DNA of 64,000 nt from Paraphysomonas bandaiensis (Eukaryota; Chrysophyceae), in the NCBI GenBank assembly GCA_965644295.1, contig CBFFRP010000373.1:62001-126000 (forward strand). Reading direction: 5' to 3'. The position numbers were made by a program, and so were the translations under genes. This document shows, piece after piece, positions 45,314-55,019 of the stretch (position 1 is the first letter of the stretch; the number at the start of each line of letters is the position of its first letter). The notes beneath the pieces were generated by a model, which saw nothing but the letters and a program-made list of their open reading frames with translations, did no database searches and was not told where the DNA came from.

Positions 45314-48222
45314 ATGAGTACAGTAACCGTGCTTTGCAGACTGAAGCCGGTGCGTGTTGTCTAAATAGGGCCTGCTTTGTAACTGTGTATTAGGACAAGA
45401 AAAATAATTTTTCACCCCACATTTCCCTGGATCACAACTCAATAACAGTAAACTCTGGTAAATCTGAATCAGCAACTTTCACTTTTGACAACGTTTTACC
45501 AATATCGTCAAAACAAGAAGATGTATATGAACTGGTTCAACCCATGATCAATGATTCTCTCATTGGATATAATGCAACTATTTTTACTTATGGTCAAACT
45601 GGATCAGGTGAGTATTCCTGTGCCAACGTTGCAACCTTGTGATTAACTGATTATATGTGAATTTTAGGGAAAACGTATACCATGCATGGTACTGAAGGTG
45701 CAGACAGGGGAATCATCCCACGCGTGTTGGATACCGTGTTGGCTGTTGACCAACCACCTTCACAAGTAGCCTCGGGCCACAATCGCACCGAGGTCACGAT
45801 ATCATGTCTTGAGATATATCAGGAGAAGCTGTCTGATCTGCTAGTCGAGTCTGGCGGCATACGTCGCTGCGATATACCCTTGAGAATTCGTCAACAGCAT
45901 ACCGGAGAGGTCTGGGTTGAGGTGATGTTTTCTTGAATGTCGTTGCACCTTGCTACCTTACTCTTGTCTCTACAGGGCCTAACTGAACGTACCATACTTA
46001 CCTCCGTTGAGTTTGAACAGGTAAAGAACGTTATGAATTTCTGTTGGTGTTTATGAATCTATTTGTGCGTTTTAGATATTCTCTACGGCGTGTAAGCGCA
46101 GGGCAGTCGGTGCCCACTCCATGAATACGGAGTCAAGCAGGAGTCATTTCTGTTGCACTCTGCGAATCTTGCGTACTTCAGTAAGTTCTGGAGAGAAGAT
46201 TGCAAGTAAGATTCATCTCATAGATTTGGCTGGGAGCGAGATGGTATGTTGAGAGCTTGCTATGTTAAATATGTGTAAGTTAACCTGTGGTAGGTGAGAA
46301 AAACTTCTGCTCAGGGATGTAGACTCAATGAGGCCAAATACATCAACAAGTCTCTCAGCGCTCTGGGAAATGTTATCAATGCCCTCACCTGTCACAGCGG
46401 ATCAGGTCCAGGCCAAACGAGCTCCCGCCATGTGCCCTTCAGAGACTCTAAATTGACACGATTCCTCCAAGACTCACTCTCCGGAAATGCTAAAACTATG
46501 CTTGTGTTGACCGTTTCTTCTGCAATAGAGAACATCCAGGAAACTATTGCTACTCTAAGATTTGGTGAAAGAGCCAGGAAACTTAGAACAGTTCCTAAGA
46601 TTAACACAGAAAAAACTGATGCATGCTTGAAGAAAGCCCTAGCTAGAGCACAAAAACAACTCCTTGTCCTGAATGCCACTATCGACGAGCTACGACAGGA
46701 GTCGTGCAATAAAGACGACGACTTATTGCGATATAGAAAAGCGTTAGATGATATAAAATCTCTAAAGGATGACGACGAATGCAAGCAGTTGCGAAGTGAC
46801 CTACCTTGCGCGAACTGTGCCTTGCTTCAGGCAGAAAATGCAAGGCTAACACAAGCACTGCATGCGACAAGAGCACCGCTGTCTGATCTGCATCCACGTA
46901 GTATAGTTAAAGACGTGTCAGCTTTGAACGCTGCTACTGAATCTAGTTCACTCCATGTACCGTATGAAGAGTCTCGGTGTGGTGTGTGTGGAATGAATGA
47001 GCGCGAAACAGAAATGCTCAATGCAGATACAGGAGAGCACTTAGGTGGGTACTTCTCCTGTGATGGCAATTGTGGAATGCAGTTCCATGTCCGTTGTGCT
47101 GGTGAGGTTGGGGAGGGGGGGCAATATGTTGTACCCGTTGGTGAATGGTATTGTACCGCTTGCAGTGTGGCAGACGATGCGCTGGACAACATACCAGTTG
47201 CACCCTTGGGACCTATTTCTCCGTCCCCTGCACGTGAGGCCTCGACAGATGCGATATCTAAAGATGATCAGATTGCTCGACTACAGGCGGAGTATCATGC
47301 GATGAGACGGGAAAGAAATAGGGTTCTTAATCAGTGGCAACATGAGCAAAGATTGGCCGCGCAATCAACAAAGTATCGATTAGAGAAAGAGCGTGAACAA
47401 GATGAAGAGATCATAGCTGCTAAGGAAATTATATCTAAGTTGCAGGATGATGTTCTCAAAGGGTTCCACGAGCAGAATAGATTGAAGAAGCTGCTTGATG
47501 ATCTAGTCATGAATCCGTCGAATCAAATATATGGAAGCTCGAATACTAGTGCATCAGTATCTGTAAATGTATGTGCCGTTCCGGGGACATCTAATGATAT
47601 AGCGCAAAATAGCAAAGGAACTACGGAGGACACATCTCAGGTGCAATCGATTACAAGTCCTCATGATAGTGGTGCTGAGTTGAAACGAAGGAATAAAGAG
47701 GAATTTAGTGTGAGCAATGCACTGTTGGCTCGAAGTGGATTGGACCACCTGTGCATGTCGAGTTCAACATCTGATATACCTAAGCCCTGGTTGTCGAAGT
47801 CGTCCACGAAGAAAACCAAAAAAAATCGTGAAATTGAAATCGAATCGCGTAATTCGCTGACAGATAATGTGACCATGGCCCCTGTGGTGAGACTAGCAAC
47901 CTCTCCAATCAGGAAGGGGATGGAAGGAACCTCGCACTCCCTCAGTGGCAGTCCACAGGAAGGAGCAACGGTAACTCTCTCCCCAGCACATAAACACGGC
48001 GCTTCCAGCGATGATGAGGATATTTGCACTCCATCCTCTCGTCATAAAACACCCTTCAATAAGCGGCTCAAAAAACTGCTTAAGTCCGTCCAAGAAGAAA
48101 CTGGGTCATTTGCGGAGATTCGACAGCGGTACAGAGACAGGGAGACCGAAAGGAGTATGCTGAAATCTAGAGGAGTAGACAGGCAGAGAGTTGTTCTATC
48201 ATCGTCCCTTCCGGCAATATGA
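45314..48222 (+). CDS. N-terminal-motor kinesin with internal PHD finger
   Basis: Six exons (introns 45350-45393, 45608-45667, 45922-45975, 46021-46075, 46244-46293) encode 881 residues. Exon 1 is tiny (12 codons, MSTVTVLCRLKP) and was chosen because it supplies the canonical motor beginning. The motor (1-345) has P-loop GQTGSGKT (79-86), switch I NTESSRSH, switch II DLAGSE and the LNEAKYINKSLSALGNVI helix. The usual Arg after DLAGSE is Met. A neck and short coil follow. Residues about 468-530 form a C4HC3 PHD finger (RCGVCGM, CDGNCGMQFHVRCAG, GEWYCTACS), then a coiled coil (about 562-645) and a disordered Ser-rich tail. The motor looks kinesin-1-like. A PHD finger, normally a histone-tail reader, is unusual in a kinesin and suggests chromatin, nuclear or novel cargo binding. 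Confidence 0.9.
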
Positions 48223-48486
48223 CCCGATATGATATTCTGTTATGATTCTACTTGTTGCGTGTTATTAGTATATGTTATATGTAGTGGGAAATATATAATA
48301 TACTTAGGTTTCAGCCATTTCGACTCGTTGTAAAGGGTAAATGCTCTCTTCTTGGAAGTGCTGAATACACTGTACACCTCAGTCCCCAAGTAAACATATA
48401 TATTGTTGTTATATTTTATTACATGTTTTGTCAATAGATTTATCATTAATGTGGAATATAACATAATACCTAATAGAGCAACGAAA

Positions 48487-48801
48487 ATGAATTGCAGCAT
48501 TGCGCGGAAAGTATTGCGGCATTGCTTTCAATTACTTATGGATGATATTTATATCGCCGAACGGCGGCTATCCATGCATCTATTTCGTAGTAGGCTTGAG
48601 GGATTGAACGGTCAGTCGCTAATAAATTCTTACGTTGGCGAATTCCTGCCTGGTCAAAATCCAAATCAAATACCTAACTTCTACCTGAAAATTATTTCTA
48701 TATTCATGTTGCGAAAGTTACAGACAGCAGTACACCCTAAGAAAGAAGCTACACGATTTAAAATAACAGAAAATAACGTCAATCCTTGGAGTTTACACTA
48801 A
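48487..48801 (+). CDS. Small hypothetical protein (104 aa)
   Basis: An open frame from ATG at 48487, with an upstream in-frame extension to 48403 that looks AT-driven. The product is basic, with a helical start (SIARKVLRHCFQLLMDDIYI) and IPNFYLKIISIFMLRKLQ. Its 3' end overlaps the end of the GPC1-like gene on the other strand by 23 bp. I recognise no family. The amino-acid composition is protein-like and the reverse strand is not open throughout. Confidence 0.4.
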   Translation: MNCSIARKVLRHCFQLLMDDIYIAERRLSMHLFRSRLEGLNGQSLINSYVGEFLPGQNPNQIPNFYLKIISIFMLRKLQTAVHPKKEATRFKITENNVNPWSLH

Positions 48802-49744
48802 GTTCTTTTTCAATATTGGATGTATACCTCTTTGAGAACACTTCAATGTAATACCCCGCCCCATTCCATATCGACACAAGGCAAATGCTTGCGCCGAATA
48901 ACGCGTTAGCAAGTTGATTATGATAGAATAGAATGGTAGGACAAAGCATAAGGAAGGTAACAATAACGTTTCCTACTCCATAGAGAAGCCAACCGTATCT
49001 TATCTCCCTTAGAGCCTTCAGAGGTCCGCCTTTGTTGCGCGTCAGCCATCTGTAAGAAGTCAAATACTCCTCGTCAGGAATGGGGCATATGAATCGGATA
49101 GTGATCCCGTAACAGATGATCCAACATGTGTAAAACGCTATAGGAACGGCAGCTGTCCATGCAAAGTATGCACAGTGTTCGTCCACTGGACATGTCGTGT
49201 ATCTGCCTTGTTCCGCGGTGAACCAGCGCAAACTATACGTCACAAGCATTGGAGAAACATGTATAAAGTTGCTCGTCATCTTATCGAGTGAATGAAATAC
49301 AAGAGAGTTTCTGAAAAGACAAACTGACCACGCCAGTGGACCATGACTGACTGAATATATGACTACAAAGAGATACTTGTTGTCAGGTAAAATTAGGAGA
49401 TATAATAGAACAATAAGGTTTGCCCAGTAACAAAAATCGAGCAAAAAATACTGCAGTTTATTTTGGAAAAACATATAAGTTCGTACTCCCATCAAGACTG
49501 GTGCTTTTGCAATGTAAAGCCAAGGAATTACCCACGGAAATCCATGCAAACAGAAAGCTAAACTTATGACGTCAACAACTCCCCAGCAAAACACGAATTT
49601 GTCTCTAAGCTTCAGCAGGCTCGGAGTTCTCGGATCTCCTATTCTTTCTAACTCTTCCGTATTGAGCTCAATGTCAAAACTATCGACTACTCGATGGATT
49701 TCATTTTGTGTGTCTGCATTTTGATTTTCTATTGCCGCACTCAT
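48779..49744 (-). CDS. GPC1: Glycerophosphocholine acyltransferase, Gpc1 family (DUF2838)
   Basis: A single exon of 321 residues, somewhat short for the family. The family signature is clear: LRDKFVFCWGVVDVISLAF, an IAKAPVLMGVRTYMFF segment, YFLLDFCYWANLIVLLYLLI, GPLAWSVCLFRNSLVFHSLD and KMTSNFIHVSPMLVTYSLRW. About seven or eight transmembrane helices follow a 45-residue hydrophilic N-terminus. Known Gpc1 enzymes, in the ER/microsomal membrane, transfer an acyl group from acyl-CoA to glycerophosphocholine, making lysophosphatidylcholine for phosphatidylcholine remodelling. It is divergent from the RPA34-like gene (565-bp gap) and overlaps a small gene at its 3' end. Confidence 0.88.
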   Translation of the reverse strand: MSAAIENQNADTQNEIHRVVDSFDIELNTEELERIGDPRTPSLLKLRDKFVFCWGVVDVISLAFCLHGFPWVIPWLYIAKAPVLMGVRTYMFFQNKLQYFLLDFCYWANLIVLLYLLILPDNKYLFVVIYSVSHGPLAWSVCLFRNSLVFHSLDKMTSNFIHVSPMLVTYSLRWFTAEQGRYTTCPVDEHCAYFAWTAAVPIAFYTCWIICYGITIRFICPIPDEEYLTSYRWLTRNKGGPLKALREIRYGWLLYGVGNVIVTFLMLCPTILFYHNQLANALFGASICLVSIWNGAGYYIEVFSKRYTSNIEKELSVNSKD

Positions 49745-50113
49745 AACTGTATCAGGGTTGACGAGATGAACAAATAATCAGGAATAATTGGATTTTAAAT
49801 CTCATTCACAGTGATAAAACTTATATGTGTTTAGACCATGATCATTTTACTTGTACTGGCCAGCATCGGCATCCTTTGTATATTTTTGTTCAGAGATGCC
49901 TCTAATATTGAGTCAACATTTATGTGTATTCCAGCCGTAGTTGTATATCAGTAATATAGACGGTTTTTGCTTCAATTTATATCCGAAAAATAAGATGCTG
50001 ACTGCCAATACGCACTATGGCATGATTCAGAGTATGTTCTTTTCCGACATCATGGCATGAATTTCTTTGTCAATAATTGGGAAAGCCGGGACAGTAGTCA
50101 GTGGCTTTTTAGC

Positions 50114-50144
50114 CGTATACACAAGTATACAGCGGTATACCACG
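50114..50144. promoter_or_regulatory. Triple GTATAC motif
   Basis: CGTATACACAAGTATAC followed by AGCGGTATACCACG gives three GTATAC words within 31 bp, 166-196 bp upstream of the RPA34-like start at 50310 and within the divergent region shared with the GPC1-like gene. Confidence 0.35.
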
Positions 50145-50309
50145 AGAACAGTGGTGTATTGTGTGTTTTGACGGAAACAGCTAATCAACAAGCGAATGGA
50201 TGTCGTCAAATTACACCCACAGTGAAACAGCATCCCACGGCTCTATATTATCATTCAGTTTGTGTTACCAGTGCATATTCGTTGAAGCACAAAAAGTATG
50301 GGGGATTCT

Positions 50310-51035
50310 ATGCAACCAGCAAGTTGTGGACTGAAGAATATATCTGGGTCTCGAAAGAAGTATGTTCTGTTTCGTTTCCCTAAGGATGTGAGTGGTATGA
50401 TAAAGCGAGAAAGCAATATTAATATATCGTAATTATTATCAGATGAAACTAGATGATTTAGATGGAGTCAGTATTACGCTACCCAGTGATAATGATTCCC
50501 AAGTATTGAAGGATGGACATGAAAAGTTATACATCGTCAACAAAGATGCCTCGTACCTGTATTCGAGATTTCGCCCAATATATGAGTGTGACGATGCAAG
50601 TGGGCACGGGACTGTGGGAGATGCATTTGGTGCAACTTATTCAATAACTCATAACATTGAAATAGGAAATAACGATGCGTCGAATAAGGCAGTGGTATTA
50701 GTTTGAGTATGTATACTATCATTGTAATTTTCTGATACAAGGTGAAATCGTATACTGCAGTTCCACAAATTCAAGGGTTGACAGTGAGGTCACTTCCATT
50801 TGGGTCAACTACCGATATTAAGGATCTAAGGAACAAACTTGCTGCACGTGGACAACACGAAACATCTGTAAAATCTCCGCCGAAGATGTCGAAGAAGAAG
50901 AGAAAAATAGAAGAGAACATTGACAAAAAAACTAACGTTGCTGAGTTAAAATCCTCTTGTGTAGCCTCGTCTGAATCTTCTGATACACCGAAAAGCAAGA
51001 CTAAAAAACATAAAAGAAAATCGTCGACTAAGTAG
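50310..51035 (+). CDS. Candidate RNA polymerase I subunit RPA34/POLR1G-like protein
   Basis: Three exons (introns 50388-50442 and 50695-50741, or the second from 50692) encode about 207 residues. The N-terminus has YVLFRFPKDMKLDDLDGVSI, resembling the RPA34 pattern of a short beta strand with a 'P-x-D-F/M...L-x-G' segment. A beta-rich middle leads to VPQIQGLTVRSLPFG, similar to the PQ-x-GLK-x-R-x-PFG motif near the end of the RPA34 fold. The last 60 residues are Lys/Ser-rich (MSKKKRKIEENIDKK, KSKTKKHKRKSS), as in family members. RPA34 pairs with RPA49 in Pol I elongation and nucleolar rRNA synthesis. These proteins diverge quickly, so this is tentative. Confidence 0.5.
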
Positions 51036-51419
51036 GTCGTGCTTGTCAGTTGTCATATAATCCACTATGATATATTTATTACTTGGTTGTACTTCGAAAT
51101 AGTTCGTAACATAAGTATATATTTCATATAGAATTATTCCTTGTTTTGGTGTTTTATCTGTTTTTTCATTTATTGAAATCACGGTAATATACTCCATACT
51201 CCGGGGGATAGGAAACAATATGTTGCAATATATTGTACCAAACAATCACGAGTGGACGTAGACGACAACAGAAGATATCGAATGGTTACAACAATTTGAA
51301 TACAATTACAACAACTACATGGTGAGTGGGAAGAGTCAATTAAGAGGTATTTACGGGCTGTCTGCACCTATATGAGTTGACAAGATCTGAGATAGATGCT
51401 GTTAGAATATATCTCCGTT

Positions 51420-51620
51420 CAGACAGTGCTTATTGCAACAATACAGAGGATGATGAAGCTGAAGTTGGCAATGCGGAAAAAATTCTTCAATCAGCTTAAA
51501 AACTTAAGAAACGGAAAGTTGAAATAACTAAGTCAGCTGCAAGTCATGTAGTATGTACTTCCAATACATTTGAACGCCTGTTTGTTGCGCAAACGTAAGC
51601 ATCTTACTTGAGCTGATTGC
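51420..51620 (+). pseudogene. hAT transposase C-terminal remnant
   Basis: The reading frame gives CNNTEDDEAEVGNAEKILQS, a stop, then KSAASHVVCTSNTFERLFVA. The SNT-F-E-R-L-F motif is the hAT dimerisation signature, and two stops mark decay. It lies directly before a dispersed-repeat fragment at 51690. Confidence 0.5.
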
Positions 51621-51689
51621 TTAACACCACTGCACAATATATTGTAATGAACACCTGATTTAGAGTGTATAATGAACAGGCGTAATGAC

Positions 51690-51800
51690 GAATGACGAGC
51701 ACCCTCAACAAAATCGGACTCGCACGTTTTTGTGGTGTTCTGGGAATAAGTACCGGAGAGATTTCACCGGGAAACTAACGTGAGCCACATATGTAGCCAG
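51690..51800 (+). repeat. Dispersed repeat family fragment
   Basis: CACCCTCAACAAAATCGGAC, TGTGGTGTTCTGG-GAATAAG and GTACCGGAGAGATTTCACCG match the family at 9.83, 38.42 and (inverted) 60.2 kb. Confidence 0.6.
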
Positions 51801-51821
51801 CAGAATAAAAGAATAAAGTTT

Positions 51822-51923
51822 ACTGTTAGACATGTTGAATTTGTCCAGTAGCTTTCTGACGTACTGCTCCTGACTGAGAGTCGTGATATTTTTGTCAAAA
51901 TCTTGATGAATGGAGATGCCCAA
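51822..51923 (-). pseudogene. copia RT fragment, downstream half of an interrupted copy
   Basis: Minus-strand translation reads GISIHQDFDKNITTLSQEQY, continuing VRKLLDKFNMSN, homologous to the copia element at 37.8 kb but without its one-base insertion. The fragment stops at CCCAA (51919-51923). The continuation of the same RT sequence is 5.5 kb away at 57459. Confidence 0.8.
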
Positions 51924-52141
51924 AAGTAAACAATATGCAAACGTGGGAAAAAAAATTTCCCACGTTTTTGACGTACATTCCTCGTTAAAGCTAGCTAGTT
52001 ACTAGAGTGCTAATAAATAGTTCTCTGCATTTGTATTGATATATTACTGACTAATATTGCAAATTAATATTATTTTCAGTATAAAAATGGGTTCAACTAA
52101 CCGTTTGATTGCTATGTACGTGAATGAGCTACAAACTAGTT

Positions 52142-52440
52142 CTAGCTAGTCATTGTATAAACATAACACCACATAATTATTGAAAAGAAGAGCAATAAAC
52201 ATACAATGCATACTCTACTCTTCTCTATATTCAATAACATTCTACAGAATTCCTTGTTCTTCTCCTTCCGATTCTGAAGCTCGAGGAGCTGGGCTTCAGC
52301 TTTGAAGTTGTCACGTTCATAAGCCATACGAACGTGTCCACAAGAAGACTTTCTGTGTAGGAGTTCTTCGTGCTCTTCTTCGTGCTCTTCTTTCTATCTT
52401 TGCTTCGTTTTTGACGGGGAGGTCTCATCTTTCGACGAAG
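52142..52440 (-). pseudogene. Decayed charged coiled-coil ORF inside the TIR element
   Basis: On the minus strand one frame reads EELLHRKSSCGHVRMAYERD then NFKAEAQLLELQNRKEKNKE, a Lys/Glu-rich helical tail similar in style to the C-termini of Myb/SANT-like proteins of PIF/Harbinger transposons. The upstream frame is broken. The link to Harbinger is only suggestive. Confidence 0.3.
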
Positions 52441-53011
52441 CTGTGTTCTAGCACTGAATGATTCCTCCTCTTAACGACTGCTGGAATGCCCATCAATGCA
52501 TGCAGGGAACTCCTCAGAGCTCTCTATCTCTTTCTTCCGACGACTCTTTCTTCAAGTAGGTTTAGAATTAGACAGGACATGCTATTCTAGCTACTTACGG
52601 CAGGTTAAAAGCTTAAATGAAATGCCTTTGAAGCACTAAGCTTCCGTAGTGGCAGTCCTTTCTTCTGCATCATGTAATCTACACAATCAATCATTCTGAT
52701 ATTGTAAAGTAGACATATACATAAATGAATTGCAGCATATGAGATCGTGTATAGTGCTACATACCAGCAGTAGGTGTATTGTTGGCAACCCCAAGGAGAG
52801 TGACCGAAGGTGCATGTCCACTCTCCTCAATCCACTGTATGAGGCTCTGTGCTACAGCCTCGTGACCAAACGCTGTCATGAAGACACATGTGACTTTCCT
52901 GGAAGGCAGTTATAAGCCTGCAACTCTGAACCACTCAGTAAGAGTATCATCTGAGAGTGGTGTGACCTCTGCAGCATTCGGAAGTATGTATGTGTGTGTC
53001 TGTCTGTCTGT

Positions 53012-53077
53012 GTGCTCAGGAGGTGTGATCCACACAACAATGAACACCTCATCCGATAAACCACACCTCCTGAGCAC
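53012..53077. repeat. 16-bp perfect inverted repeat (stem-loop)
   Basis: GTGCTCAGGAGGTGTG (53012-53027) is repeated in exact reverse complement at 53062-53077, separated by 34 bp. It is flanked by TGTGTGTCTGTCTGTCTG simple sequence. It lies within the TIR element. Confidence 0.7.
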
Positions 53078-53582
53078 TCCTCACTGTCATCAACAATGTC
53101 ACAATCTAAGCACCAGAAGATACTGACTCAGAAGATCCATCCCTCTATATGTATGTGTGTATGTGTGTGTGTTAAGTTATGCATATGTATTATGGTCACG
53201 ATGTGCGTGTTGTAGTCACTGCTCGTGCAGTGTGGTTGCGGTGTAGTGTGATGCACACCGCGTCCTCACCACACACTCATGACGCGTGTTCGATTCTCTT
53301 GTGGGGTGTTTTTGTCAATTCAATTTTTTTTGTACGTGTTTTTCTATATGTTATGCCGCGCTGTGCTGTGTGCATGAATGTATCCGGTGCGAGGAACACA
53401 TTTTGAAATGCGCACATCATACACAACACAACAAACACAGTAACACTCGGGATGCAGGCTGTGCTGAGTGATGCGCGATGCATCTATTCCTACCTCATGT
53501 CGAAAGTGTATGTTTTTCGACAGCAGATGTCTTCCCACGACAAGGTTAGTTTGCTAGTACTGTGTGCTCGTATGTGCGTTCT

Positions 53583-54761
53583 GTGCCTGATCAACACTGT
53601 GCTCATTGATGTAATAAATGATACGTGTGAGTCAAGTGGGGGCACAGTGGGGGTTCATCGCTTTCGGTTTGTTCAATTGCTTGATCACTTTTGATACAAA
53701 CCGAGAAGCTTGATGATTTAGGGTCTGCTCTCTAGTCTTTGCACTGGATTTGAGCTGGTTCCCACCTAAACGGGGCTTTGTTGCATGTGACGTGAGTTTC
53801 ATTGCAGCAATTAAGAGGTGTGTATTGAGCAATCAGAAAACCACCCCCGCATCACTGTTTCGTAGTATGTCATCTCGAGTTAATGACGAACCGATTTAGT
53901 TGTACCTTCTCACCGTATATGTAATGCATGAAGTATGTATATAAATGCTATTCTATTAATGATTATATGTTGCATGTGCCTTATCAACACTGTGCTCATT
54001 GATGTAATAAATGATACGTGTGAGTCAAGTGGGGGCACAGTGGGGGTTCATCGCTTTCGGTTTGTTCAATTGCTTGATCACTTTTGATACAAACCGAGAA
54101 GCTTGATGATTTAGGGTCTGCTCTCTAGTCTTTGCACTGGATTTGAGCTGGTTCCCACCTAAACGGGGCTTTGTTGCATGTGACGTGAGTTTCATTGCAG
54201 CAATTAAGAGGTGTGTATTGAGCAATCAGAAAACCACCCCCGCATCACTGTTTCGTAGTATGTCATCTCGAGTTAATGACGAACCGATTTAGTTGTACCT
54301 TCTCACCGTATATGTAATGCATGAAGTATGTATATAAATGCTATTCTATTAATGATTATATGTTGCATGTGCCTTATCAACACTGTGCTCATTGATGTAA
54401 TAAATGATACGTGTGAGTCAAGTGGGGGCACAGTGGGGGTTCATCGCTTTCGGTTTGTTCAATTGCTTGATCACTTTTGATACAAACCGAGAAGCTTGAT
54501 GATTTAGGGTCTGCTCTCTAGTCTTTGCACTGGATTTGAGCTGGTTCCCACCTAAACGGGGCTTTGTTGCATGTGACGTGAGTTTCATTGCAGCAATTAA
54601 GAGGTGTGTATTGAGCAATCAGAAAACCACCCCCGCATCACTGTTTCGTAGTATGTCATCTCGAGTTAATGACGAACCGATTTAGTTGTACCTTCTCACT
54701 GTATCTGTAATGCATGAAGTATGTATATAAATGCTATTCTATTAATGATTATATATGTGTT
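53583..54761. repeat. 393-bp tandem repeat, three copies
   Basis: ATCAACACTGTGCTCATTGA recurs at a constant 393-bp spacing (about 53589, 53982, 54375). The copies are nearly identical across the unit; the third ends with a few changes (CTCACTGTATCTG). The same 66-codon minus-strand frame appears in all three but lacks conservation signals and is likely incidental. Confidence 0.9.
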
Positions 54762-55019
54762 TCTAATACCTAGTTTCTTTGTGTGTGTTTTAGAGTGTGC
54801 GTTGGCTTTTGAATCGGGCTGATGTCATAACACGCTTTCATTGTTGCAATGATCTCTGCCTTCTGAACTCTGTCGGCTATCTTCGTGGAAAGGAAATTAT
54901 ATTGAGATGCTGGACTGAGATTCCATGATCAGTATTGACAGAACTGGTAGTGGAGCGTTATACTCTGAGTTCAACTGGAAAGTTGATGATGTTTCTCAAG
55001 GTTAAGTAGAGGGCGTGTG

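Noticed and set aside
53632-54618. Three identical 66-codon minus-strand ORFs as a gene family
   Set aside because: They are the same frame of the 393-bp repeat; no domain, signal or start context supports coding.
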